Source: Cycas panzhihuaensis
Taxonomy: Eukaryota; Cycadophyta
NCBI GenBank assembly: GCA_023213395.1
Contig: CM041465.1
Span: forward strand, 241,745,741-241,809,740
DNA length: 64,000 nucleotides
Direction of reading: 5' to 3'
The translations under genes and the position numbers were made by a program. The notes under the pieces are model-generated. The model saw only the letters and a program-made list of their open reading frames with translations, had not been told where the DNA came from and made no database searches. Positions 35,020 to 47,718 of the stretch are shown in pieces (positions within the stretch are counted from its first letter, which is position 1; each line of letters opens with the position of its first letter).

Positions 35020-36740
35020 TTATGGTAGACAACCGCAAGAACATATGAGTGGCTCTGCTCAGTTTTATAGAGATGATGACTCACGAAGACCGACGAGTAC
35101 TAGGGAGGTGTGGCCTATTGAAGGCCATCTGGATGCCATAGTATGCATCTAACTAGTGCCTTCTAGTGGACATTATCTCCCACTAGGATCTACGAAGGCA
35201 TGTATTCCATCTCCCCCAAGTGGGAGATGTCACAGTCACACCAGGAGATGTTAGGAGGATCCTAGGAGTACCAGCGGTAAGAGCACTGGCATCACTAGGC
35301 ATGTTGCCTAGTAATGATGCTGTATATAGGGAGGCAGTAGCTTATTTCATAGTTCAGGACCAGTGGAAGAGGACAGGCATACCGGTGTAGAGTATGATCA
35401 TGTTTAGGATTCCTCGTGTGAGGAAATTCTTTACACTATGCATTCTGTTTCTCAAAATAGAATTATAGGGACATACCCACCAGATGGATGGATACAGTGA
35501 GGAGATGCAAGGCTAGGAAGAGATTGGACTAGGCTACACTAATAGTAGTGAACTTGGTCGCCTAGTTAGATGCCGTTAGGGTAGCTAGGAGAGGAGGATT
35601 ATCCTACAACATGCTACTATAATGTTGGTTCTTTAGTCACATTAGAGCAATGGTACCACCAGGAGGGTTCCACCCGATTTCAACATGGGCTCCCATGGTC
35701 AACAGGTGGCAAACTCAGATCAGGGGAACCAAGGACTAGGCACATGTCAGGCATTCAGTGGAGGATACATCACTAGACCTCCTCACTGTGGCAGACTACA
35801 CATTAGATCCGTATAGAGGGGTGAGGTGGTATAATGATGATAAGGCAAGAGCAGTAGGAGGTACCCTTAGTGAGGGAGATGATGATGATGGCAGTGATGG
35901 AGCTAACCCATCAGGAGTAACGGGTGGAGAGGTGGGTCCATTAAGGACTACAGGAGGAGAGGCAAGTCCATCAAGAGCCACACGAGGAGAGGCAGGTCTA
36001 TCAGGGACTACATGGAGAGGTGGAGCTTCCCAGACACTAGTCCAGAAGCTATGGATAGTAGGGGGAGTCCAGGTAGTAAAAGCACCAGTAGAGGAGGGTG
36101 GAGGTACCCCAGCATGCCAAGTAGTTGGAGAGGTGATACCAAAGGAGGAGGAGGTACCAACAGTGGGTGGAGGACCTGAGGAGGAGGTGATCATCTGAGT
36201 CAGGGAGCTGGCAATCCTAGTAGGTGAGATACTACCTTTACTCATCATCTTTCAATCACTAGATATCTAGTCGTGGTGTTTTATTTGATTTGTTTAGTGT
36301 ACTTATAGATGTATATACTGACACATGGCATGTTGGGTTTTATAAGAGTGGTGGACATCAGGAGGTTGGTTGAGGTAGTAGTCTGGGAGATGTTTCCCTA
36401 GGTCTACATGGAGGGACAACCTCCCATCCAGGCAAGGGAGGAGCCATGATTGATAAGGAACCATATGATGACGTTTGCCCCTTTAGTCAGGGCTAAAGAC
36501 ATGTGGCCAGTAGAGTCCCAGGAGCACGAGGCATGAGTGGAATGGCTACAGGGAGAGCTGGATATGACCAAAGTGAAGAAAGATTCTCTCTAAGGTTGGG
36601 TCTAGGATCTAGAGGCTCAGGGAGGAGTAAGTAGTGATACAAAGACTTACATCAGGATAGCAGTACTGGAGGAGCCAATCTGAGGAGTGGAGGGCAAGAG
36701 AGATCGTATCTAGGCATAATACGATCAGCTAATGGGTCAG
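35020..36740 (+). pseudogene. Antisense plant-mobile-domain gene, copy C
   Basis: In copy C pol is on the minus strand, so this plus-strand gene is antisense to it, as in copies 1 and 3. It begins MVDNRKN at 35022, then CLLVDIISH, RRHVFHLPQVGDVTVTPGDV and RRILGVPAVRALASLGMLPS. Next come IPRVRKFFTLCILF and a Gly/Thr/Glu-rich repeat (35920-36030) in an open stretch at 35758-36198. After the intron comes VDIRRLVEVVVWEMFP with VYMEGQPPIQ and PVESQEHEA. Stops (for example in place of Gln and Trp) and a frameshift show decay. Similarity to copy 1 covers the mobile-domain-like core, linker and C-terminal exon. Confidence 0.7.
36224..36346 (+). other. Predicted intron of copy C antisense gene
   Basis: The donor is TAG|GTGAGATAC at 36224 and the acceptor GGGTTTTATAAG ends at 36346 (123 nt). 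TGACACATGGCATGTTG just before the acceptor matches copy 1 TGACACATGGCGTGTTG. The first exon-2 codons align from the next base. Confidence 0.6.
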
Positions 36741-37119
36741 ATGGCATCAAGATCATTAAGGAGCAGGACATATACCCACATGACGGTGATGACTCTGAGG
36801 AGGCCTTAGGATGAGGGGAGCGAGGCAAGGAGCTCCCAAAGGCATAGGAGGAGTCTAGGAGGTATGTGGTCCCTAGGAGAGGGATCACATGGACCAGGAG
36901 ATGACACCCCAGGAGCAGGGTAATACTAGAGAGTAGGGTATAATAGTTTTTGACATGAGGAAGCACTGGACCTCTAGGGAGTCACCATATGTTACCACAT
37001 GATTGTACTCCTCCCTGCAAGGATTCTGGTTTCCCACATATGACGTACCATACCATTTAGATGATATGACACATGATGATTTTATGTATATAGACGGTGC
37101 CATTAGCATCCTATTTGGT

Positions 37120-37680
37120 ATATGCTAATATGTGATGACATATGATGATGGATGATGTATATTTGCTTTTATGTGTATGTATGTATGTGTATGAGGGTGC
37201 ATAGATACATGAGGAATTATATGTTATGTTGTTATTTTTGGTTAATTATCATATAGTTTATGATAGAGGATTGTTTGAGCTACACACACTTCCTTTTATG
37301 CAGGTCCATATTTTTAGTAGGCGCATACATGATCACCATGAGTAGCGGTGATAGACATATATGAGGCTAGGAAGTAGGGCGGCATACATGTCCACATGGG
37401 AGCATAGCGGGATATGCAAAAGAAGTGCTAGTGGGGAGGGAGTGACGATACTCCCACATGCCATCCTAGTTGAAGAACATACCCAAGCTGAGGAGTGACA
37501 GGGACAATAGACCCAATTAGGAAAATGGGCCCCCCTAAAGGAAAAAAATGGGGGATAAGGGGTTCCACAGGAGGAACCCAAAAAGTAAGAAGGCCACCCT
37601 AGCCACCATTCCACCTATGACTAAGGGAATGGGGATGCGCCTAGGGTGGCCATTTAGGCTCATTTTGGAGTGCAAAGAGA
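37120..37680. other. Non-coding 3' region between antisense gene and pol end (copy C)
   Basis: It corresponds to 90-620 of copy 1. TCCCCATTCC and GGTGGAATGG blocks near 37600-37640 are shared. No coding similarity is seen. ORF 37333-37614 is in this stretch and has no recognised family. Confidence 0.5.
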
Positions 37681-37684
37681 AGAG

Positions 37685-37975
37685 TGTCATAGCCATGCAT
37701 AAAATTTTTTTAAGAATTTTTCATTAACAACTTTCTCAAATTCAAGGCCCTCCAGGGTGATGATCCTATAAATGCCATTCCCAAGGCTCTTAAGAATGAC
37801 AAAAGGGCCAACCCATTTAGGTCTAAACTTAGTTAGGAAGTCATGGAGATATTCCAATTTGAAGATGTGGTCCCTGGGATATAAAGGATGGGAACGAAGG
37901 TGTTTATCATATGTCCTTCATGCCCTAGCCTTAGAGGCGAGGTTGGCTTGGTAGGCAGCCAAGCGCTTCTCATCC
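37685..37975 (-). pseudogene. Integrase C-terminal region of copy C
   Basis: Minus-strand translation reads LDYEALDEKRLAAYQANLA, then a TGA in the RTYDK segment, HIFKLEYLHDFLTKF, PKWVGPFVILKSLGNGIYRI and ITLEGLEFEKVVN. This is the GPF/Y-type C-terminal part of a gypsy integrase, nearly open. It ends upstream at about 37975 and then joins LTR-like sequence, so most of gag-pol of copy C has been deleted. Confidence 0.75.
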
Positions 37976-37999
37976 AGGGCCTCGTAGTCTAAGAGGCAA

Positions 38000-38110
38000 G
38001 CCTAGTAGATCAGTCACAGTAGTAAAGGCAAAGGATAGAATTATACCTACACTTACTTGCGTTGACTCGCTAAGAACCCATTCTCAGTAGCCAGGAAACA
38101 TATGGTTGTC
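38000..38110 (-). repeat. Family G LTR fragment joined to the copy C integrase
   Basis: AGTAGTAAAGGCAAAGGATA and ACTTACTTGCGTTGAC followed by AACCCATTCTCAGTAGCCAG match 32755-32850 almost base for base. On the minus strand this LTR piece runs directly into integrase codons, indicating a deletion between the 5' LTR and the end of pol. Confidence 0.65.
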
Positions 38111-39325
38111 CTTTCAATTAGGCCAAAAACCCTTACACTTCAAATTATACTCCTCTTAAGGTCTTCTCCTTTCAATAAGATGCCACCTAAACTAGTAGAG
38201 ATATTGTGCATTATTATACCAAATCAGTTGAAAGTTGTTAAGGACCTCAATTGCTCCCTATACATGTCATAGGGAGCTTCCAATCTAGGGACCCTACCTA
38301 ATGCTTTGAAGGGGTCCCCCCATCTTATCCATCATACTCTAGTTGTCAAGGAGAGGTTTCTACCTCTTATGACCATCCTTATACTTCTTATAGGGATGTA
38401 GTTGAAGCCCTATAAGAGTGCTTCAAAGTTGCAACTATGCAACCACTCCCCAAGTGGTTTCATAGGTTCCTTTAAACTTTGGCTCCCCCATCTTCCATTG
38501 TCCCCTGTTCTTTGTCTCTCCCTTCTACTTCCTCTACCCTATAGGAAGTAGTTTCAGTAGGGTATGTTTCCACATGCATCTCTCTTAGCCAACCATTCAC
38601 TTCAGGTATACAAACCCCTTAAGTAGGGGTAAGTATGCCATCACTTATAACTAGCATGTCCCATCCTATTACTACACCACCCTATCCTTTTCCTTTAATT
38701 ATGTCCTTACCCCTATACCATGTAGTATATGGGGGCATGACATTCATCTATCTATGGCCAAAAACCATGGATCTATTTCTCTATATTCCCCTAGGTTATA
38801 TATCTTAACCTTGGGGGCATGGTAGATCAAATCCCCTTCCTATATATGGGGTTGATCTCCTTCATCCTTATGGGGTTTCCCCTCACCTTGTGGGTCCATA
38901 TGGGCAAGACCCCATTCCTCATCTTCCATTTGATCAACCTTACTCTATGCCTTACATAGATGCTTCTTTGTATGTCTACCCATCTATTTCCATGGGGGTA
39001 TATCCTCAACCCTCATATTCTTATACGACTTGTCCATAAGGTGTAATAAGACCCTCTCGCCCACCTCCTTATATAATGATTCCTTATTCAGGGATCACAT
39101 ACCCTTGTCTGTTAGGAGGGTCAGCCTACCCTCGTACTTCTTATGCCCTTTATTAATAAGGGCATCATACTTATGATGCCACCCCTTACTTTCCATAAAT
39201 TAGGGGTGGGCATCCTTACACTACACCTCCTTATTCCCAAGTTAATCTATTAGTCCAACTGGGACCCATCGCTTTGTTGATTATCAGTCAACCCCACTAT
39301 CCATCAGGGTCCCTAGAACCAACTT
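38111..39325 (+). other. Leader or gag N-terminal region of copy B
   Basis: It precedes recognisable gag. No clear domain, primer site or LTR is seen. It may encode an eroded gag N-terminus. ORF 38827-39009 (minus) has no recognised family. Confidence 0.35.
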
Positions 39326-39909
39326 ACGACCTCATCTTTTTGAGATCCACAAGTTTGATGGTACCTCTTCCCATGACCCACCTGAGCATGTCAGGGTATT
39401 TTCCATGGTATGCATAGACTATTGGGTCTATTACTATATTTTAATGAAGCTCTTTCCTAGGTCCCTCTAGGGAGACACCTTAAAATGGTTCTATCATCTC
39501 CCTTCTCATTCCATCTTAACCTTCCTATAGTTAGTTGATAAATTCAACAACTATTTTGACATTACCCAACCTTTTGAGAGTGGGATTAAAGCCTTACTCT
39601 CACTTAAATAAGGCCTTTTGGAATGAAATTACAACTTTATGCAATATTTCGATGACCTCCTTCATTCTTTTAAGGCCATGTTGCCTAAAGAATTGAAGTA
39701 GGATCTCTTTGTTAATGCATTGTGCCTGAAGTTGCATGCTGAGGTCCTAAAAATAGGAGCAACCTCTTATGATTTGGCCATAGCTAAATGCTTGGTATTG
39801 GAAGCTATTGAGATCCAAGTTGGTCTCAAGAAACTTTCAAAGTAATTATAACATAGTGAGGCACCCCCTCCCTCACATGACCAAAAGGGACAACAATCCA
39901 CTTCTAGGC
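39326..39909 (+). pseudogene. Gag of family G copy B, first part
   Basis: The frame reads RPHLFEIHKFDGTSSHDPPE, LMKLFPRSL, GDTLKWFYHLPSHSI and LVDKFNNYFDITQPF, then YFDDLLHSFKAMLPKELK. This is the Retrotrans_gag pattern of Ty3/gypsy. Stops replace Gln and Thr-like positions. It is cut at 39909 by Copia-3 and resumes at 43920. Confidence 0.7.
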
Positions 39910-40212
39910 TATTAAAATATATTAATATACTGACTAATATTAATATGTGGTATATTTATGTATAGATAATACTGGATGAGCCAATGGATGTAACCCTATT
40001 ATTTGGGACACTTGAGATCTATAAATATAGATCTAATATCCATTATATAGTAATATTAGTTTTGTTAAAAATATGAATTAATATTATTTTGGTGAGTTTT
40101 CACGTAAGAGAGTTTTCCATATCAATTTTAGTGTCCTGTGTACTTGCATTCTACTCATATTTTCTTCCTATAAAATATTTTGTCAACTTACTTACATAGG
40201 TGTTTCCAAACA
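39910..40212 (+). repeat. 5' LTR of Copia-3
   Basis: It begins TATTAAAATATATTAATATA (originally TGTTG) and ends TTTCCAAACA, immediately followed by the primer site. It contains ATCTATAAATATAGATC, a TATA box within a short dyad. Confidence 0.9.
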
Positions 40213-41167
40213 TGGTATCAAAGCTACAATACTACATTATCTAATCATTACTTCCAAGTTATGTTGGATTGCCTTGAGAGGATTAACATGTTTGATAACC
40301 TCACAAGACTACCACAAAGGTACAAATGATTGCTAGTAGATCTTGGAAGCCTTTTGATTTGTGTTTATAGGAATTCAAAGCCCTATAAAGGTGTGTAGAT
40401 GAGTATGTAGTCCTTGTTACTCCATTGGTAAATATAGGATCCCATTTTGAGCTTGCTAAAGGTGTTAAATCTATTACTTGATGATGCCATTGAGTTTACA
40501 ACTATGTAAAGAGCATAACCACCTATGGAGTGCATATTTACAGCATCTGGTGCCTTATAAAAGCCATTGAAGAGCTAGTTACCAGTGAGGCATCCTCCTG
40601 GGAGAGTTACAAATAACTAAAGATATTTGCAGATCTATAAGTGATAATATGGCTTTCATATTAAGGTATGCTTCAATATATTAATCACCCAATTGATAAA
40701 CCTTAGGGTTTAAATGATGCATTTTAATTCATTGTTATATATTTGCATGTATATTGGATTCATGCGATGATTTAGTTATACACTGATTTCCATAAAGTTC
40801 ACCTGTGTAATGGTATTAGCGTAATTGTCAAATATTTATACAATAAACTTAATCACCTACTAATCTATATGATTGCATGATGCCACGTCATCATGCCTGC
40901 CTACCAACTAAATGGCATCACCCATTATTATATATCACTATTTGGTGATAATGTATTTCACCCTTTGCTATTTTTATCTACCTGACATAACTGTAATAAC
41001 ATTTGCATGATGAATAATTAATGTTGCCATTGAGATTTTTGCCCTGGTAATGCATATTTATTGCTAGTTTAAGATATTATTTGTTTGACATTAATAAAGC
41101 TTGTAATACATTTGAGAATATTCATAGTCATTGCTGATATGAAGTTCACCACAAGTTTATTTCATTG

Positions 41168-41168
41168 C

Positions 41169-41222
<54 letters not shown>

Positions 41223-41231
41223 ATACATATA
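41168..41231. repeat. CT/AT compound microsatellite
   Basis: About 12 CT units followed by about 15 AT units, inside Copia-3. It makes a spurious Ser/Leu-Ile/Tyr reading frame. Confidence 0.95.
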
Positions 41232-43099
41232 TATATTGTGTTTGATAATTCATCAAATATTTTCACTAATATCAAGATGCCCAAGTGATTTTATATATCA
41301 CAGGTTGCTGCTTAGTTTTATAAAGTCAAGTTGAATGCTTTATTTAATCAACATTCAAGATTTCCCTTGATATATATCAACGTCAACTTTTATAAAGTGA
41401 TAGTATTGTCATTGAAGTTTGATTCATAATCACCTTTGATAATATATTATCACTATTGTCATTTTTCAAAGGATTTTAGACCTGATTAATTTACATTGAA
41501 AGTCCTTTGGTATAAATTTGTTGTTTGGGATGATAAAACATTTCATTTCAAGTGGGCAAATGTATAATCACTATGATGTGGTATATGTATGTCATTTTGA
41601 CATTATGACAATATGTAAGGCAATGTTTTATTACCAAAAGGAGAGTTTTGGGCACTTTATTAGTGATATTTAGTGATAAAAGACTCTCTTGTATATGCTT
41701 TACATGGGAGAGTGAGTTGGGTGATGATGGCAATTTGAGGTGAAGAGAGTGTATAAAGCACACTTCGTTGATGACAAAGATGGTGATATGAGGCAAAGGT
41801 ATGCTTATTCCATGTGAGTTATATGGCAAGTTAATTGGGTGAATTTAAAGTGAAAGAAAGTGGTGGATATGGGTGAGATTGTTGGGTATAAGATCTATTA
41901 ATGTCAAGATGTATTTTTTGATTAATAGAAAGGGCAAGAATATTGAGATACCTTACCTACAAAATGAAGCAAACTTTGTTACTATTTTTAGTATGGCATA
42001 GATCATTGCACAGATTATTATATATATGATTTATTTGAAAGTGAAATGGTGTGTTTAATTCATGGTATATATTCAAGTTTTGTTGTATTAGATGTGTATG
42101 AGGTGATAAAGAGATTCAAAATTTTTAGTTTATATGAGTGATTATTAGTTATGATGGACCATTATACTTAGCTAGTTAGGCTAATGTTAGCATAAGGATT
42201 TATGGCCTATTTGATATTGGTTTAACATGTATGAATATCTAAACAAGTCTAATGTGGAACCAAGATAGAGTGTTTAATAAAAATTTAAAGTGTGAATGTA
42301 ATGGTCTATGACAAGAAGCCTTAATTTAGCTTTTCCTTGGTCATGGTATGAAACAGGAGTTGTTTACCTTGTGTAACCCTCTTAGGTTGTATTACATGTA
42401 AGTATCATAATGTAGATGGTGAGGTTGGTGTATGTTATATTTTGCCTCCTATAGATTTATGGTAGAATCTATAGCAAACGGGTATGAAGCCTCTTCTAAA
42501 ACTATTCATGGCATATTTCCCTTATTTTATCATGTTTTGGACCAACTAGAAGCCTTCTATTTAATTCTTAAGGTGTATTGGAGTGCACACATCTTAAATA
42601 ATTGCTTTAATAGGATTAGAAGAATTTGAAGCCTATGGATTTATTTGGCTTACAAATAGTATGATTTATAGGGGAAAGCATTGTGATTAGTCAAGATGTT
42701 AATTTGAAGAGTTTTTTACGTATCATGTTTAGTGTCATCTACTTACAAAGTTTATCCTTCATTTCTTTACTTTTTTGAGTTGTGATTTAGTAAGTGTAGA
42801 GGTTTGTTTACCCAACATTGTATTTGGAATGGAAGTAGGACTTAGTGGAAGATTGATGGTGAGGAGCCTTTGTTTGAAGAGATATGGATTGCAACCCCAT
42901 GTTTCATTGATAGTTAAAGACCTATAGGATGATTAAAAATCATAGATCAACATGTCAATCAAACTCATAATAGATACCAACATCCTAACAAGTGAAGATT
43001 CGTAATGGAAAGTTATATTGGAGAAGTGTTGTATGGGATTTTGTCCCTTATCTCTAAGGAAGAAGCCTGGTTAGTTTGCAAGTTGGCAAGACTTGTTGT

Positions 43100-43560
43100 G
43101 TAGGGGATTTTCATGCAAGAAGAAGGATTTAAGTATGAGGAGACATTTGTATTAGTCTCTATGTTTATGGTTCATTTAATCCTTACTTTAGTAGCTTCAA
43201 ATAGTTGGGTATCACATTACATCATATCAACATTCCTTAATAGAGACTTGAAGAGGAGATTCACATGGCTTAAGTGGATTAATTTCTTGGTTTAGTCAAA
43301 GAAATATAGTTGAATTTTATGGACAAAGTGTCAAATGTAGAGAAAATTATATGATTGTAGGGACTATTAGAGTTAAATCTAAATAATCATGCACATATAA
43401 GTCATAGAACCATTACATCCAAGAGAAGATCTTATTAGGGAAGATGTAAGTTAAAGTTTATCTAAGTGAAGATTGACTTGTAGATGTGTTCAACAAGCTC
43501 AAACTAAAGATTGCTATATCAATGTTCATGCATATTGAATAAGGTTATCCTTGAGAGAGG
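43100..43560 (+). pseudogene. RT and RNase H remnants of Copia-3
   Basis: GFKYEETFVLVSMFMVHLI with LTLVASNSW matches the copia RT region that normally reads YEETFAPV.....R. A shifted frame continues DLEEEIHMA. The text then jumps to the RNase H tail (HYIQEKILLGK, LVDVFNKLKLKI), so the middle of RT and RNase H is deleted. No catalytic YVDD is present. Confidence 0.7.
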
Positions 43561-43611
43561 ATCTATTACCAAGGATAAACCTCAATACCTTACATTTACA
43601 TTAAAATGGGG

Positions 43612-43914
43612 TGTTGTAATATATTAATATATTAACTAATGTTAATATGTGGTATATTTATATGTGGATAATGTTGGATGAACCAATGAATGTAACCTTA
43701 TTATTTAGGACACTTGAGATCTATAAATATAAATCTAATATCCATTGTATAGTAACACTAGTTTTGTTAAAAATATGAATTAATATTATTTTGGAGGGTT
43801 TTCACTCAAGAGGGTTTCCCATGTTAATTTTGGTGTCTTGTCTGCTTGCATTTTACTTAGATTTGATTGCTGTGAAAGATTTTGTCGACCTACTTGCATA
43901 GGGGTTTCCTAATA
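43612..43914 (+). repeat. 3' LTR of Copia-3
   Basis: It begins TGTTGTAATATATTAATATA and ends GTTTCCTAATA. It has the same length as the 5' copy, and most differences are transitions. Confidence 0.9.
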
Positions 43915-43919
43915 TAGGC

Positions 43920-46799
43920 CTCTTGTTAGCACAACTAACAAGACCCTAGATCCTTTTACATCGAATATTCACTCCTTTGAGTGAATGGCTAAGGATCTTA
44001 AGTTACAATGAACTCAAGCTTCTCTTATATCATAATACCCCATCTATCAAACCTCCATGATTTCCTCATCTATGGGTGCTAACACTACTTCTCAAAGAAG
44101 GGGACACGATCCACTCCTAGAAAGAAGGTATGTTTCATACATGGGGAGTGTTTCCATGATGACTCATAATGTTAGAAGCAATACCCTAAGCTTGATCTAT
44201 CCCATAAGCCTTCTTCATAGGGTGCTTCCAAGCCAAACTTAGAGAATCCTATTCAATGTGACCCATTCCCTAATCATAAGGAATAGGATTACTTTCCTCA
44301 AAATAGGAGAGCACGGAATAAGAGGCAAGCTCCCCCTCCTTCCTTAGATTGGGCTAAGGGCAAGGCCTCTACCAATCCCTCTCCTCCTCCTAGCCTTATA
44401 ACTTAGCATACCACCTCTTCTTATTCTAAGAACAAGGAGAGGAAGGTCATCCAACTACTTAAGACTAGCCTCTTGTACCTAGTCATGCAATCTCAAGTGA
44501 CCAAGGAGACTGGTAAAGCTTCCTCTTCTCAATAATAATTCCCAATAGATTCTCCTCTAACAAGGATCCCTATAGTCCCAAAGAATATTCTTATATACCC
44601 TAGGTGTTATGATTTTAGAAGGACTCTTCCCTAGCCCATGAGGAAGTAAAGACCTTCTCTATTATTGAAGAGTTACACTTAGTTCCCATAGGAATATCTA
44701 TTATAGACATCTTATGGAGTTGCCTCGAGCATCACACTCTTCTTCTTAAAGCTCTCAGTCAATGAGATACCCTCATTCATATTGTAGGCACTACCTCCTA
44801 TGGACCCTCTACCATCTCATTTGACCCTTGAGATCTCCCATCCCCTAATGAATAGAAATGTTTTTGGCACTACCCATTCACTATTACCATTGACACTCAT
44901 AATTTCACCTTGAAGAGGACCATCATAGATAATGGTTCCTCTATCAATGCTATGCCTATGCAAATGATAGAGAAGATAAGCATGGAGGCCCTTGAGCCTA
45001 TTCCCTAGAAATATTAGGAATATGATGGGAGTGAGAAATCCCCCTTAGGGATGGTGATTCTCTTGCTTATCTTAGAGAGAAAGACTTTTCAATCAAACAT
45101 TATTGTTTTCTACTCCTCATCATGGGGGCAACTTAAATTTATCCATGAAGGACAAGTTAAGGTTGTCACTTGTGAGTTTCTCCCCTCTTGTACATCTCCT
45201 CCTACTTGTTAGGCTATCTTCAACACTAGAGATAACAACACTAATGAGCTTCTTCCCTCTTTAGAGAGCTTCTTTTATGGGGATAATCCTTGCTAGGATG
45301 AGCCCTTCACCCAACCTGATCCTAATCTAGTTAGGTTCACCCATATTGGTGTATGTAGCTACAACTACTTAGTTGTCATAATTGACATTGAGTTAGACAT
45401 CAAGGACTACGAGCCCCCATCCCTAATAAATAACTATAATTTTTTGCACACCTAGGGAAACACCCCATGGGGTTCCTCCTCTTTTGGGCCCCTCTTTTAG
45501 GACTCCTAGGCCTTCATATCCTATTACAAGTAAGACTATCCAAAGGATAGATAACTTTGAGAATGATGAAGCCTTATTAGAGTATTTAGTAGGCACTTTG
45601 CCTAGTTTGCCTTCTAGACACCATAAGCTTGGTTTCTATAACTGCTTAGCTATTGGTTCTCCATTACTAGAACCTGACCAAGTGTCCCTACCACCTGAAC
45701 CACCTATGGATCAAGCTCCCCTTCACTTTAAAGAGGGGAACATTCTATATGTAGGAGTGACTAAGGACATTATCCTTGCCCCTAATAGGGTCCTTAAGGT
45801 GGGGGTAGAATATTCCCCTTAAGAAGTATAAGAATATACCAAACTCTTCCATGAGTTCTATGATGTGATTTACATGGGACTATTCTGATATAAAGGGAAT
45901 TAACCTTGATATCATTACTCACAACCTCACTACTATCCTAAGTGCTTGCCCTATTAGACAAAAATAATGCCCTTTGCACCTGAAGTTATCTATTACAACC
46001 AAAAGGGAAGTTGAGAAACTACTCAACATAGTGCTAATCACTTTCAATAATTATCTTGAATAGATCTCTAATATCAACCCCATTACTAAGAAGAATGAGA
46101 CCATATAATTTTTTGTGACATCATTAATAATGCATGTCCTAAGGACAACTTTCTTTTAAATTTCATTGATTAAATTATTGATCAAACTACTAGTTTTGAA
46201 GTAGTGTCCTTAATAGATGGCTTCTCTAGTTATAACCAAATCTAAATATACCCCAAGGATCATCACAAGATTGCATTTACCACCCCTTAGGGTACTTTTG
46301 CTTATAAGGCCATTTCATTTGGTCTTAAGAATGCTAGCCCCACCTATCCAAGAGTCATGCATTTTATTTTTCATGACCTTATCAATAAAATTCTTAAAGT
46401 CTTTATGCATGACTTGATGGGCCTTTCCCTCAAAAGGGCCAATCATTCCTCAAACCTTAGAATGATTTTTGCTAGGTGTCATAAGTACCACATTAACCTA
46501 AACTTATTAAAGTGTGTTTTTATGATACTAGCTGGTAAACTCTTGAAATTTCTTATCTCTAAATAAGGAACCCAAGTGAACCCTAACAAGGTCAAATCCA
46601 TTGTTGACATACCACCTTGAAGGACACAATGACAAATTAAGTCATTCTTAGGGTAGTTAGGTTTCTTGAGATGTTTCTTGGTAGATTTTTCCATCAATGC
46701 CAAACCATTAACTAACCTCCTGAAGAAAGGGTCCTCTTTTGTTTAGTCCTCTAGGGCCCAAGAGGCCTTCGAAGAGCTTAAAAGGCCCTTTATATCGGC
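43920..46799 (+). pseudogene. Gag end, protease and RT of family G copy B
   Basis: Gag resumes directly after the Copia-3 target duplication. Protease is seen at 44918-44956 as TIIDNGSSINAMP, the (I/L)IDNGSS form used by Tat and Athila-type elements. RT covers about 45850-46600, with ACPKDNFLLNFID, VVSLIDGFSSYNQI, FAYKAISFGLKNASPTYPRV and a mutated active site (VFMHDL for VYVDD). GKLLKFLISK and AFEELKRPFISA follow. The frame contains many stops. It is cut at 46799 by Copia-1, and the pol frame continues at 51999. Confidence 0.75.
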
Positions 46800-47001
46800 T
46801 ATTAGATATAATGTTTTATCTAGAGACCCACTTTGTATGTAACTTAAGACACTCACCACTTGGACACGTGTCAGTTAGACATGTAGCAGTTGCATTTAGT
46901 TCCAAAGGAGTTACAACTCCAAGTTATATAAATTTCCATTCAGTTGATCAATAAGCATTGAACCATTCAGTTCTATTCATCTGTGTCTTAGAATTCTATC
47001 A
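46800..47001 (+). repeat. 5' LTR of Copia-1 (202 bp)
   Basis: It begins TATTAGATATAATG (TGTTGG in the 3' copy) and ends GAATTCTATCA. It carries TTATATAAATTTCC, a TATA-like promoter element, about 80 bases before its end. Confidence 0.95.
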
Positions 47002-47016
47002 TGGTATTAGAGCAGG
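47002..47016 (+). other. Primer-binding site of Copia-1
   Basis: TGGTATTAGAGCAGG directly abuts the LTR. It differs by one transition from the common initiator tRNA-Met site TGGTATCAGAGC. Confidence 0.85.
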
Positions 47017-47718
47017 TCATCCTGTTTGATTGAGAGAGGGTTGTGCCAGGGATTCAAGTTGTGTCCAAGCAAGACAGAGGTAGAATAACTGTGTGAAAGA
47101 TTAAAGAAGTTTAGAAGGCAATAAGGAGGCAGCTCAAAGCTTAGTCCAGAATCAAAACAAAGGAGAGAAGAATTTTGACTGTAATGATATGACGGAACCG
47201 CATTTGAGCCGTCATTTTACAAAAATTCAAAGTGCTCAGAATGAGCTAAAATTTAGCTAGAAGGTAGATCAGACCATCCTCATCATCTTTCTCTACTGGA
47301 ACAAAGTCATCAGGAGCCGTTTCAAAGGGGTTTTACCTAGTTTTCAGAAGGGCGTGGGTCTTGAGACACACGTACCCAAAATCCTCAGTTTTCTCTCGAT
47401 TTTCTCTCTGAAAATGTTCATAAACTCTCTGTATACTCTGTACGCCCCCATTGTGACTGATTTTGACTGATTTAAATGAGTAATTTGATTGATATGAGCA
47501 TTTTTCTTAAAAAAACCTAGCCGCCAAGATTGCTTTTTAGACTGTGTTTCTCCCAAACTAGGGACTGTCTTAGAAAAATAATTTCAGATCTGGAATCCAC
47601 TCGCCACCAGCTTTCTTTTGAGGTATAGTTTACCTTCATCCATATACCTTCCATACCGTACAAAAATTTGTACCGTTGTATGACCTAGGACGTCTGCAAC
47701 TTGTTTTTTGTGTCCATA

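Larger units (their letters stand above)
39910..43914 (+). mobile_element. Copia-3: internally deleted Ty1/copia element (4005 bp)
   Basis: Two 303-bp LTRs bound it, with a perfect target duplication TAGGC at 39905-39909 and 43915-43919. The primer site TGGTATCAAAGCT is at 40213-40225 and the polypurine tract AAAATGGGG at 43603-43611. I count about 46 differences in 303 LTR positions (about 85% identity). The inside is 3.4 kb, short for copia, and mostly without recognisable coding. It interrupts the gag of B. Confidence 0.92.

Noticed and set aside
35796-36248. Minus-strand ORF of 150 codons
   Set aside because: It is a shadow of the copy C antisense gene on the plus strand.
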